Counted from the stretch's first letter, positions 19,945 through 27,735 are shown. The stretch: DNA of 40,571 bases from Chloroflexota bacterium (GCA_024276515.1 JAJRXB010000341.1:1-40571), one strand, 5' to 3'. The notes: generated from the letters alone by a model not told the origin. A program made the numbers and translations.

Positions 19945-21144
19945 TTACCAAGATATACTACGCAGGTGGGCGCGAAATTCACGAGGGTCGGAGATGTCGT
20001 GATAGTAGAAACCTTTACCAAGCTTAATATGGAGCTCCGTGAGTGTGTTAAGTCGAACCGGTGGAAATTTGAGTACGAGCTTATGTAGTCCTGGCTGTAA
20101 AGCAAAAGTCTTCTCCTTTACCATATCACCAAGTGAAACCGATCCAGTAAGTTGCCATCCTGAATCATTCGGGTTTTCAGGGACCATCATTTCGATAACA
20201 AGAGATTGGCAACTAGTTGGCAAGCTGACCAAGAATTTGGATTCTTTTTTCATCCAGCCGTCAGAAAAAGCGCCTGTTAGATAAACTCTTCCGCTGGTAA
20301 TATCGTCCTGCTGAACGACGAATAGCAGTGGTCTTCTGTCAGCTTTAACAATTACTTTCCCAAAATGATCCCTTTGACTATCTTCAAAGAATTCGATCAT
20401 CTTATCTTCAGCTAATTCCCAATGTGACCAAAAGACTACATACTTGTATGATTTGAATTGGTCGTATCGGCAGGTTGGGTCCAAGTGACAGTAATCTGGT
20501 GGAATTTGGTTTACCTTGGCTGCAATAGGAATAGTACTCTTCTCATCGCCCAAGATGAAACAATAATCATCACTGTATCTTGTGTGAGCAAACCAACCAT
20601 AGATCTGAAATTCTAATATGTCATTACGATTGAGCATATTCTTGAGTGGATACCGTGAGGCAAAATCAGATGCAATCGAGCGATTGAATACATATTGGGG
20701 AACAACTCCGTAAAGATAATCGATATTGCATCCAACAAATAGTTAAGATTGTTTTCTCCAGCGCAGCGGAGGCTCGTTTTCGCCCCAAGGACGATAAAAC
20801 CAGACTGGCTTTCCACAACGCAGAAAATCCTCATCAGAAGTGGGTTGGATAAATAGAAAATCCGAGTCCATAATGCAGAAATATTCTGTTGTTGCCACTT
20901 GATAGGCAAGCATTTTTAAGTAAGGTTGTTGACTGTAAGCAGTTGTACCTACTAACTCAGGATAATCATCTCTATAGAGCAAAGTTGTATTTTGGGGTAG
21001 CCGAATTTGCTCAAGCAAATACTGTTCCGACCGGCTCGCAAAGATAAACAACTTGTTTTTTGATTGATAGTATAAATCGTAACTGGCCAGGAAGTGTCTT
21101 AGCAGTTTAATGTCGGGGGCATAGGTGACAACCACAATATCCAT
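19945..21144 (-). pseudogene. DUF6492-like glycosyltransferase gene with in-frame TAA and C-terminal module
   Basis: The track shows two ORFs, 20743..21144 (133 aa) and 19945..20637 (230 aa). They are in the same frame and are separated only by one TAA at 20743-20745 (codon 134). Translating through it gives a continuous sequence: '..PPLRWRK QS*LFVGCNIDYLYG' then 'VVPQYVFNRSIASDF' and 'ILEFQIYGWFAHTRYSDDY'. This matches the layout I know for DUF6492 GT-A-like proteins: MDIVVVTYAPD at the start, 'CIMDSDFLFI', and an E-x-YG block late. Codons ~285-399 form the beta-rich module with 'TGAFSDGWMKK' and 'SDPREFRAHLRSISW'. Full length would be 399 codons. It may be a true nonsense mutation, a consensus error, or a readthrough site. 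Confidence 0.8.
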
Positions 21145-21167
21145 CCAAATAGACCTCTCTTATATGG

Positions 21168-22478
21168 CTATTCTCGATAGTACTCAACGTCGCAGGGCAT
21201 ATTAAATTCGCCCAGAAAAGGGGCCCGGTCTCTGTTATAATCCCAAAGGATAGAAATAGGGATTCGTGGCGTCTTATGAAAAGGAGTCCCGGTATTTGGC
21301 TTATGGCCTTCTTGGGTACCAACGACAAACTCCATAGTATAATCACCAGCTTGTAAGCCGAGTTCGAATTCAAAGTTGCAGAAGACCTGCTCATGCATTC
21401 CTAACAGAGGAGGAACAACGCCCTTAGTATAAGCCCCACCGCAGAATACTAAATGGTTAAACCTGTTATGTACGCCAACAGTAACGCTTGGGCGAACATT
21501 GTCACTGAAACTCTCTATGAGTAACTGTACACGCATTCGCTCCCCCATTTTGAAACTGAGGGTGTCCTTAGCCTGGGAGTTTTGAAAACGCACTCCCAAA
21601 ATTTTTGCTCGCTCAGTTTCGCTTTTGGCGGTGGGTGTGTCGTTAACCCATTGGCACTTTGACAGGAATTCAACCGTATCACGTGGATGACCGTCTATGC
21701 TTGACTCGAGATGATAACTATCAATAACGGTTCTGGTTGCACCAGCTTGAAGGGCTTGATATCTTAACACTGCGTTAACACTTTCTCCAGAGTAAATCAT
21801 TTCGCCCTTATCTAAAAGAATTGACTGTCGACATAGGGTCTGTATGGTGTTCATATTATGTGAAACTATCAGTAGTGTTGTACCATTCGCACGCAGCTTT
21901 TCCATCCGCGTGCTGCATTTCTGTTGAAAAAAAATATCACCCACAGCCAGTGCCTCGTCCACAATTAAGATATCCGGCTCAACACATGCCTGCACCGCAA
22001 AAGCCAGCCGCACAAACATGCCGCTAGAGTACAACTTCATCGGCTGGTCCATAAACTCGCCGATGTCGGCAAAGGCAGCGATCTCATCAAAGCGTTCGTC
22101 CATCTCCTCTCGGCTAAAGCCCAAAATAGCACCGTTGAGGTACACGTTCTCTCGCCCGGTAAACTCGGGGTTAAAGCCACTGCCAAGTTCCAGCAGGGCC
22201 CCCACCCGGCCATTGACCTGCACTTCGCCCTCGGTCGGTTGCAGTGTGCCGGCGATGATCTGCAACAGGGTGCTCTTGCCGGCTCCGTTACGACCGATAA
22301 TACCCACCATTTCTCCCCGTCGCACCTCAAAACTTACACCGCGCAGTGCCCAAAACTCGCGGGCGTAGTTTTTGCCGAAACGCCAAAACAAACTCTGCTT
22401 CAGCCGGTCTTGCGGCCGGTCGTAAAGCAGGTAGCGTTTGCTCACGTCCCGCACCGAAATGGCAATGTCATCGCTCAT
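21168..22478 (-). CDS. wzt: Polysaccharide ABC exporter ATPase with C-terminal glycan-binding domain (Wzt-like)
   Basis: 436 residues. ABC ATPase (1-~240): Walker A '[14 protein letters not shown]', signature 'YSSGMFVRLAFAV', Walker B 'DILIVDEALAVGD', H-loop 'LLIVSHNMN'. Residues ~265-436 form a Wzt_C-like beta-sandwich ('ILGVRFQNSQ', 'FKMGERMRVQLLIES', 'GLQAGDYTMEFVVG', C-terminal 'NMPCDVEYYRE'). In O-antigen export this domain reads the terminal modification of the finished chain, fitting the methyltransferase and sulfotransferase downstream. It works with Wzm (24377..25207), but unusually the two are ~1.9 kb apart with two MNT-HEPN pairs between. The HEPN stop is 8 bp before its ATG. Confidence 0.93.
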   Translation of the reverse strand: MSDDIAISVRDVSKRYLLYDRPQDRLKQSLFWRFGKNYAREFWALRGVSFEVRRGEMVGIIGRNGAGKSTLLQIIAGTLQPTEGEVQVNGRVGALLELGSGFNPEFTGRENVYLNGAILGFSREEMDERFDEIAAFADIGEFMDQPMKLYSSGMFVRLAFAVQACVEPDILIVDEALAVGDIFFQQKCSTRMEKLRANGTTLLIVSHNMNTIQTLCRQSILLDKGEMIYSGESVNAVLRYQALQAGATRTVIDSYHLESSIDGHPRDTVEFLSKCQWVNDTPTAKSETERAKILGVRFQNSQAKDTLSFKMGERMRVQLLIESFSDNVRPSVTVGVHNRFNHLVFCGGAYTKGVVPPLLGMHEQVFCNFEFELGLQAGDYTMEFVVGTQEGHKPNTGTPFHKTPRIPISILWDYNRDRAPFLGEFNMPCDVEYYRE

Positions 22479-22486
22479 TATCTGAA

Positions 22487-22912
22487 TTATGAATCCTCTT
22501 GTCCAAGCGAGATACGAAGCCCAGGTGGCAAAAGTTCAAGGACAAAGTCCCAAACGGCTTGCGCTGTGGTCAGGGCGTCCACCGCTTCTTGCAGTGAAAT
22601 CTCCATTACCTCGCCAGGGTAGCGAATTTCCACCGCAAAGGGTGACAGAGCTTCCACGCTATCGCGCAAGGATACCAGGTCAGGCTCCTCTGCTTCGCAC
22701 AGGTCCAGCAAGTAGGGCAAGCTATGCACTTTTTCAAAAGGAACAGCTTTCCACACCAGAAAAGCCTTAAGCGTCTTTTCCACCGCCTGCTGGCAATGAA
22801 ACATCGCCGTGTCCAAGACTGGAGGTCGATGCTCTACCAGGATCTGCGCCGACAACAAGTCGTTTCTTGCTTTCTGAAGCCATTCTGTAATTTCATCCAC
22901 CTGGGGATTCAT
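22487..22912 (-). CDS. HEPN-domain protein (module 1)
   Basis: 141 residues, all-helical HEPN family. The signature 'AMFHCQQAVEKTLKAFLVW' (~42-60) is followed by 'KVHSLPYLLDLC' and, later, 'FAVEIRYPGEV'. This is the subgroup paired with minimal nucleotidyltransferases. It lacks the RX4-6H ribonuclease motif, so an RNase role is uncertain; a binding or substrate-partner role is possible. It overlaps the MNT gene by 20 bp and ends 8 bp before wzt, so it is co-translated with both. Members are variously described as toxin-antitoxin parts or accessory stress proteins. Confidence 0.88.
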   Translation of the reverse strand: MNPQVDEITEWLQKARNDLLSAQILVEHRPPVLDTAMFHCQQAVEKTLKAFLVWKAVPFEKVHSLPYLLDLCEAEEPDLVSLRDSVEALSPFAVEIRYPGEVMEISLQEAVDALTTAQAVWDFVLELLPPGLRISLGQEDS

Positions 22913-23225
22913 AGAGTATCCTTCCTCTTTCCTCTACGATCCGCTCAAGGGAACTGATCCAGTGACGACGGCGCTCAAATTCCGCGTCAGTGACCACTTT
23001 GACCTCAATTGGCACACGGAGCCCCCGCAGTGCACGATAAACCTCCACTGCTCTTTTGTGCGGAGGTAATAAAGAATGATCAGTCACAATAAACAAATCT
23101 ACGTCACTGTTCTCATAGGGCTGGCCGTAAGCGTGAGAACCATAGAGGTAAATCCTTTTAGGCTGCAGCGCCGCTACAATCCGTCGAACGATTTCATCCA
23201 GTACTTCACTGTCTAAGGTCTTCAT
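22893..23225 (-). CDS. Minimal nucleotidyltransferase (MNT, module 1)
   Basis: 110 residues. The pol-beta-type nucleotidyltransferase motif is at ~28-48: 'YLYGSHAYGQPYENSDVDLFIV', with GS and the DxD metal ligands intact. A third acidic residue is plausible in 'VPIEVKVVTD'. MNT proteins transfer nucleotides (AMP in MntA) to a HEPN partner. The start ATG at 23225 lies 26 bp downstream of the wzt 5' fragment and its end overlaps the HEPN start. Confidence 0.88.
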   Translation of the reverse strand: MKTLDSEVLDEIVRRIVAALQPKRIYLYGSHAYGQPYENSDVDLFIVTDHSLLPPHKRAVEVYRALRGLRVPIEVKVVTDAEFERRRHWISSLERIVEERGRILYESPGG

Positions 23226-23251
23226 AAGAATCTCACTCCCGCCCGGTAAGA

Positions 23252-23311
23252 TCAGGAAAGCAGGTAGCGTTTGCTCACGCCCCGCACCGAAATGGCAATG
23301 TCATCATTCAT
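23252..23311 (-). pseudogene. Duplicated 5' fragment of wzt
   Basis: The minus strand reads MNDDIAISVRGVSKRYLLS and then TGA. The first 18 residues match the start of the intact Wzt (MSDDIAISVRDVSKRYLLY) at all but two positions, and the DNA is nearly identical over ~55 bp. Homology stops abruptly on both sides. This is the stub of a second wzt copy, now separated from the intact gene by MNT/HEPN module 1. It suggests duplication at the edge of an insertion or a past recombination exchange. Confidence 0.88.
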
Positions 23312-23455
23312 CGTTTTTCCAGATAGCTCGCAAATTTGGCAGGATTTACCTGTTCTCGCTCATCAAGTCGGCCAGTAACCCGAGGTCAACGAGGTGTCAC
23401 TGACCACGGGCATACGTCAGACCGTCCTCAAGCTCTTCTCCAACGTCGGCCCAAC

Positions 23456-23914
23456 TCACAAAGCCTCGTCTATCATATCTGGATGTTCCCTCAACCAGCG
23501 TCTGTAGGCACTCAGAATTTGTTCCAGGTCGCCCAACTGATGGGCACAGATCCGATACAGCTCTTCCTGGGAAACCTCGTGATAGAAATGCACCAGGCGA
23601 TTGCGATAGCCGGCCAGAATGCGCAGCAGGTCTGCCTCTTCATCCTGCAAAACGCTATGCTCCTGCAATCTCTGCGCGATTTCCTTGTATTCACTCACTC
23701 CCAGACCAAAACCCCTGGTCAGAATGTGTCGCCCTATATCCAGCAGGGCTTCCAGGCCACGCCGCAGGCAGGACTCTGCCGTCCAGATATTCCTTCTGTC
23801 CGCGAAAAACGTCTGATCATCGTCCAGAGGAAGGGATCTGATGTCATCGAGCGTTGCCTCTACCCAGGCGATGCGGTCCACCACCACCCGCCTGGAGATC
23901 CGACCTGGTGTCAC
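23456..23914 (-). CDS. hepT: HepT-type HEPN ribonuclease toxin (module 2)
   Basis: 152 residues, DUF86/HepT type. The catalytic and target motif RX4HXY is intact: 'R-NRLV-H-F-Y' within 'AGYRNRLVHFYHEVS' (~105). In the described MntA-HepT system the partner MNT adds AMP units to this Tyr and silences the RNase. The start codon is GTG (23914), overlapping the MNT stop as GTGA, so antitoxin precedes toxin with translational coupling. It is 144 bp upstream of the wzt fragment. Confidence 0.88.
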   Translation of the reverse strand: MTPGRISRRVVVDRIAWVEATLDDIRSLPLDDDQTFFADRRNIWTAESCLRRGLEALLDIGRHILTRGFGLGVSEYKEIAQRLQEHSVLQDEEADLLRILAGYRNRLVHFYHEVSQEELYRICAHQLGDLEQILSAYRRWLREHPDMIDEAL

Positions 23915-24354
23915 CGTTTCTCTCCCAAAATCAAAGCCATCCGTTCGCGCTCCAGGGGGATCAGATCGCCAGCCCGCCGCAAGACGTACAGATCGTATTC
24001 GTCGGCCTCGTGCTCATCTCGAGCGTACAGACGTTCGCCGCGCACGACGTTGGCCGCCAGGAAGGGGTCGGCCTCTGGCAAAGAGATCACGTCCACCCGC
24101 TCTACGTCAAAGAGATCCTCCAACGCGATTGCCAGGCGAACTTTTTCCTCCACAGAAAGGGGCATCCCGGGTATGGGTCTGACTCCAACGTCCACATCGG
24201 ACGGCCCGCGCCTGAAGGCTTGCCCCTCTTCTTTCACCCACGCCAATGCTTCTTTGGCCCGGCTGCCAAAAACGTATAAGGTAGCCACGTGGAACATTTG
24301 ACAGATGCGCGCCAGCGCTTCACGACGAGACTCGGCCCCTCTGATCTCTCCCAT
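23911..24354 (-). CDS. mntA: MntA-type nucleotidyltransferase antitoxin (module 2)
   Basis: 147 residues from the ATG at 24354 (MGEIRGAESRREALARICQ); the track start at 24474 runs into the wzm gene. The motif 'VFGSRAKEA' plus 'GPSDVDVGVRPI' gives GS...DxD with a ~20-residue loop between, longer than in the other two MNTs. 'VERVDVISLPEAD' supplies the third acidic residue. It is expected to AMPylate the HepT partner encoded directly after it. It begins 22 bp after the wzm stop. Confidence 0.88.
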   Translation of the reverse strand: MGEIRGAESRREALARICQMFHVATLYVFGSRAKEALAWVKEEGQAFRRGPSDVDVGVRPIPGMPLSVEEKVRLAIALEDLFDVERVDVISLPEADPFLAANVVRGERLYARDEHEADEYDLYVLRRAGDLIPLERERMALILGEKR

Positions 24355-24376
24355 CACTCCACTTTTGCCCTGTCCC

Positions 24377-25207
24377 TCATAGCACGTCGGCAAAGCCTTT
24401 CTTGGTGCGCATAAACCAAAAGTAGCCCAGCAAAAAGGCCAACAGGCACAATATCGCCGCGCCGATGAACCCATCCAGGCTGGGGAGTATCCCGGTCATA
24501 AAGGCATTTCGGTACAGAGTGATCAGCCGGGCCATCGGGTTGAGCCGAAAGATGATCAACGCCTGCGATGGCACCACGTCTTCCGGGTAAAAGATGGGGG
24601 TCAGAAACATCCACGCCCTGAGCAGCAGCGAGACAAGTTGCCCCATATCGGGCAGGTAGACGGCCAGGCTGGCCACGATCCAGTTTATCCCGATGGCGAA
24701 TAACAACTGCAAGGCCAAGATCACCGGCACAAACAGCAGAGTCCAGTACACCCGCCCGCTGACCCACCAGGCCAGAGGGAGTAGCAGCACAAAGCCGATC
24801 ACCTGCTGGATGGCGGCGGTCAAGGCCAGGTTCACCGGCAAAATCTCCAGCGGAAAGACCACGCGCTTGACCAGGTTGGTATTGGACCGGATCACACTTG
24901 TTGAGCGCGATAAGCCCTCGCTGACGGCGTTCCAGGGCAGCAGGCCGCACAACAGGTAAACCGAAAAGGTGAGCGGGCTGGCATCGGTGGTGAATTTCAC
25001 CCTGAGAAAAAGGGAGAAGACGACGGTATAGATGACCATCATCACCAACGGCTGGATGACAGACCAGAACAACCCGCCAAAGGAGCCCCGGTAGCGAGCG
25101 GTGAAGTCCCGCCAGGTCATGGTGCGGATCAATTCCCGGTGCCGGGCCAGGTTGCGGGTCAATCCCGGCAGGTCAAAAAACTCACGCGCATAATGCAGGG
25201 TAGCCAT
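24377..25207 (-). CDS. wzm: Polysaccharide ABC exporter permease (Wzm/TagG-like)
   Basis: 276 residues, ABC-2 family. The N-terminal amphipathic region 'LIRTMTWRDFTARYRGSFGGLFWSVIQPLVMM' and about six membrane helices are visible, with 'WMFLTPIFYPEDVVP' and 'RLNPMARLITLYRNAFM', both standard for O-antigen and teichoic-acid exporters. It forms the channel with Wzt as the motor and moves the finished lipid-linked glycan across the inner membrane. The ATG at 25207 is 3 bp after the stop of the HEPN gene of module 3, so translation is probably coupled. Confidence 0.93.
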   Translation of the reverse strand: MATLHYAREFFDLPGLTRNLARHRELIRTMTWRDFTARYRGSFGGLFWSVIQPLVMMVIYTVVFSLFLRVKFTTDASPLTFSVYLLCGLLPWNAVSEGLSRSTSVIRSNTNLVKRVVFPLEILPVNLALTAAIQQVIGFVLLLPLAWWVSGRVYWTLLFVPVILALQLLFAIGINWIVASLAVYLPDMGQLVSLLLRAWMFLTPIFYPEDVVPSQALIIFRLNPMARLITLYRNAFMTGILPSLDGFIGAAILCLLAFLLGYFWFMRTKKGFADVL

Positions 25208-25210
25208 CCT

Positions 25211-25711
25211 TCACTCCAATTGATCCGCCGTCTCCCTCAACCAGGCGATGAACGTTCGCACCTCGGCCTCAAACTGTTGCCATACCATAGCTTGCTGCGC
25301 AACCAGTTGGGCTATCCTCTCTATTTCCAGCTCGTAGCCGTAAATGTTTCGAATCCCGTGGCGAAAAGCCAGGTATTTCTCCAGCGACCGTGCCGTCTGG
25401 CTGGAGATGAGAGGAGGTCTGCCTTCGTGGGTCCAGGCCATCCGTTCCAACAAACGTTTGTGCCAGTCGTATCCGGCTGGTAGCGCGCCGTTCAACTCGG
25501 AAGCCACGATTCGAAAAATTCGCTCGCAGCCGGTGTAAAAGTTGTGGAGTTTAAGGCCTTGATTTTCGTAAAGAATGTCAGCCAGTTCCGGTGAAGCAGC
25601 GATAAGCTGATCCACCTTTTCGATCTCTTCTCTCAGGCGAGCCAGTTGCCTTAACTCAACCTCAATATCCAGCGCGATCTCTTTCAGTTCGGGCGGCGTC
25701 AGGTGCTTCAT
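25211..25711 (-). CDS. HepT-like HEPN protein with atypical active site (module 3)
   Basis: 166 residues, helical. It has 'GLKLHNFYTGCERIFRIVA' (~52-70) and 'YLAFRHGIRNIYGYELE' (~112-128), the layout of the longer HepT-like family. In that family I expect R-X4-H-X-Y in the second motif (as in 'FRHxxRHxY'); here the position reads R-HGIR-N-I-Y, with Asn for His. The Tyr that would receive AMP is retained. If the His is the RNase catalyst, this copy may be inactive or altered. It starts inside the MNT gene (50-bp overlap) and ends 3 bp before wzm. Confidence 0.82.
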   Translation of the reverse strand: MKHLTPPELKEIALDIEVELRQLARLREEIEKVDQLIAASPELADILYENQGLKLHNFYTGCERIFRIVASELNGALPAGYDWHKRLLERMAWTHEGRPPLISSQTARSLEKYLAFRHGIRNIYGYELEIERIAQLVAQQAMVWQQFEAEVRTFIAWLRETADQLE

Positions 25712-26054
25712 AAATTATCTCTCCTTGCGTCAAAACGCGCTGGCGGAAGTGAGGGTGCAAGCTTTCCAAAGGTTTTAAATCCACTTTAAACTGAGAAAGA
25801 CGGTTTACTTCAGCGTAGGCGGTAAAGAAGTCCGTTGGCGCAAGGCCGGCCACAGCCAGGTCAATATCAGATTCAGCAGTGAAGCGTCCCTTGACCAGAG
25901 AACCGAAGACGACCACCCGCTGCACGCCGTAGTTTTCCCTTAAGGCCTGAACAATTCGGTCCAGGTCGCGCCAGGCTGACCGGGCTAACCTTTGATGTCG
26001 GCGCTGGCGTATGGCCTGTTGTCGTTTCCAGTAAGCGACGTAAGGGTTTGCCAT
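25662..26054 (-). CDS. Minimal nucleotidyltransferase (module 3)
   Basis: 130 residues from the ATG at 26054 (MANPYVAYWKRQQ). The track start adds 22 residues of no family character. The motif 'VVFGSLVKGRFTAESDIDLAVAG' (~50-72) has GS and DxD intact, and 'FKVDLKPLES' gives the third acid. A long basic N-terminal helix (RQQAIRQRRHQRLARSAWRDLDR) precedes it. It partners the HepT-like gene that starts within its last 50 bp. It follows wecB at 168 bp. Confidence 0.85.
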   Translation of the reverse strand: MANPYVAYWKRQQAIRQRRHQRLARSAWRDLDRIVQALRENYGVQRVVVFGSLVKGRFTAESDIDLAVAGLAPTDFFTAYAEVNRLSQFKVDLKPLESLHPHFRQRVLTQGEIIYEAPDAARTERDRAGY

Positions 26055-26221
26055 GTCAGCGTCACTCTCCCATACCCTCAAAACGCAACACGGTGCTTGC
26101 GCAGCTAAGTACTTGTCCAAAAATAACTTTGGAGTTTAGGAGCCGTTTTGCGCCTGATCTGCGCTCTAAAGATGGACAAGTGCTAAACGAGGGGCAGAAC
26201 TGGATGGTCTTGCGCGCCTGC
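26055..26221. other. Spacer with 9-bp inverted repeat
   Basis: 167 bp between the wecB end and the module 3 MNT. ACTTGTCCA at 26111-26119 and TGGACAAGT at 26173-26181 form an inverted repeat with a 53-nt loop. This could be an internal transcript-end signal or insertion scar; there is no ORF. Confidence 0.4.
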
Positions 26222-27334
26222 CTACAACAAAGCATCCACAATATACTCGGCAGCGTGGCCGTCGCCGTAGGGATTCACCGCCTGGGCCATCTGTTGGTAA
26301 GCGGCCGGGTCGTCCAGCAAACGACTGGCCTCGCGCACAATGAGCTCGCGGTTGGTGCCCACCAGCCGCACCGTGCCGGCCTACACCCCTTCGGGCCGCT
26401 CGGTCACTTCACGCAGCACCAGCACCGGCTTGCCCAGTCCCGGCGCTTCCTCCTGAATGCCGCCCGAATCGGTCAAAACCAGGGTACAACGCTTCATCAA
26501 ATGTACCAGCGGCAGATAGTCCAGGGGAGGCAGCAGGGTGACGTTGGGCACACCTCCCAACAGGCGATACACCGGTCCCTGCACGTTGGGGTTGAGATGT
26601 ACGGGATAGACGATGTGCACGTCGTCCGGGTAGCGACGAGCGATCTCGATCAGCGCGGCGCAAATCTCCTCCAATGGACGGCCAAAGTTCTCCCGCCGAT
26701 GCGCGGTGACCAGGACGATACGCCGCTCCCACGGCAGACCGGCCAGGGGTCCGGTCCCCGGATCATAGGGCCTGTCGGCGACCATCAGCAGCGCATCGAT
26801 CACCGGGTTGCCTGTGACGCAAACAGCCTCCGGCGCCACCCCCTCGCGCAGCAGATTGTCGCGAGCCCAGGCGGTGGGCGCAAAGTGCAGGTCGGCGACG
26901 ACGCCGGCCACCCGGCGATTGATCTCTTCGGGAAAGGGCCGATGCTTGTCGTGGGTGCGGAGTCCGGCTTCCACGTGGCCCACCTTAATTCGGTGATAAA
27001 AGGCCAGCAGGCCGGCAGCCATAACCGTCGTCGTGTCCCCCTGCACCAGCACCCAGTCGGGACGCTCGGCGGTCAACACCGGGTCCAAACCGGCGAAAAC
27101 CGAAGCAGTCACCTGGGCCAGGGATTGGTCTTCCCCCATAATGTCCAGGTCGTAGTCGGGGATCATATCGAAAAGTTCAAGGACCTGGTCCAACATCTCC
27201 CGGTGCTGAGCGGTAACGCAAACCCGCGATTCGATCCAATCAGGACGAGCCTCGAGGGCTTTCACCACGGGGGCCATCTTGATAGCCTCAGGACGGGTGC
27301 CGAAAATGGAAAGTACTTTAAGGTGAGAAGGCAT
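26222..27334 (-). pseudogene. wecB: UDP-N-acetylglucosamine 2-epimerase (WecB-like) with in-frame TAG
   Basis: From the ATG at 27334 the sequence is a normal non-hydrolysing epimerase: '[18 protein letters not shown]', '[14 protein letters not shown]', '[13 protein letters not shown]', '[19 protein letters not shown]', '[10 protein letters not shown]', '[22 protein letters not shown]'. After 'ERPEGV' a TAG occurs at 26381-26383 (codon 318). Beyond it the same frame continues '[14 protein letters not shown]' to '[17 protein letters not shown]' and a proper stop at 26222-26224, exactly the C-terminus expected for a 370-residue WecB. A GAG-to-TAG change would explain it. Truncation removes ~52 residues of the second Rossmann domain. 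The product would normally supply UDP-ManNAc to the glycan locus. Confidence 0.88.
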
Positions 27335-27570
27335 AAACTTTAGCTGCCCGTGTCGCTCACGGCGCTTCAAGTTGTGGAGAGGTTATCCCGTTTGGGAAAA
27401 TCCAGGGGAGGTGGGTGCGCATCACAAATCTATCACCGAGCGATCTATGTGTTCCTGCCCAAGAGACTCGGTCACATTATAAACACATTCGTTTTCATTG
27501 GCAAACCTGCCACACCCATTGGGTGCATTTCAATTCTATGGCAGGATGCGTCTTTTATCTGGCCCGGCAT

Positions 27571-27660
27571 CAGGCGATAGCGACTAATGTCGCGCCTGAA
27601 GGCCCCAGGCCGAGGCGTCGGCCGGCGCCGACGCGCCGGCGTCCACGGGAGGTGGACGCC
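27571..27660. repeat. Cluster of adjacent hairpins
   Basis: Three hairpins lie in tandem. The first, CAGGCG..GCGAC-TAAT-GTCGC..CGCCTG (27571-27598), shares GCGACTAA-x-GTCGC with the element at 38459. The second is GCGTCGGC-CGGC-GCCGACGC (27615-27634), and the third is GGCGTCCAC-GGGAG-GTGGACGCC (27638-27660). All stems are perfect. It is probably a composite dispersed repeat. Confidence 0.7.
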
Positions 27661-27720
27661 TGGCCGTCAGGCCTGCAGGAGCGGTTTCAACCGCGTTTGT
27701 GCCTGGCACTAGCGCGAGCA

Positions 27721-27735
27721 AGGTGACTGTCACCT
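27721..27735. repeat. AGGTGACTGTCACCT palindrome, copy 2
   Basis: Identical 15-mer to 5644-5658, here between divergent genes, so transcript termination is not its obvious role at this site. Confidence 0.6.

Noticed and set aside
20613-20909. 98-aa minus-strand ORF bridging the two DUF6492 halves
   Set aside because: It is in a different frame. The family sequence continues in the frame of the flanking ORFs through the TAA, so this is not evidence of a frameshift.
22487-26054. MNT-HEPN genes considered as part of a CRISPR or other named defence island
   Set aside because: No Cas, restriction, CBASS or similar genes are in the window; the neighbours are glycan export genes only.
27571-27735. 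Series of hairpins considered as a CRISPR array or origin
   Set aside because: Stems differ from each other, there are no regular spacers, and no DnaA-box cluster or AT-rich unwinding region is seen.
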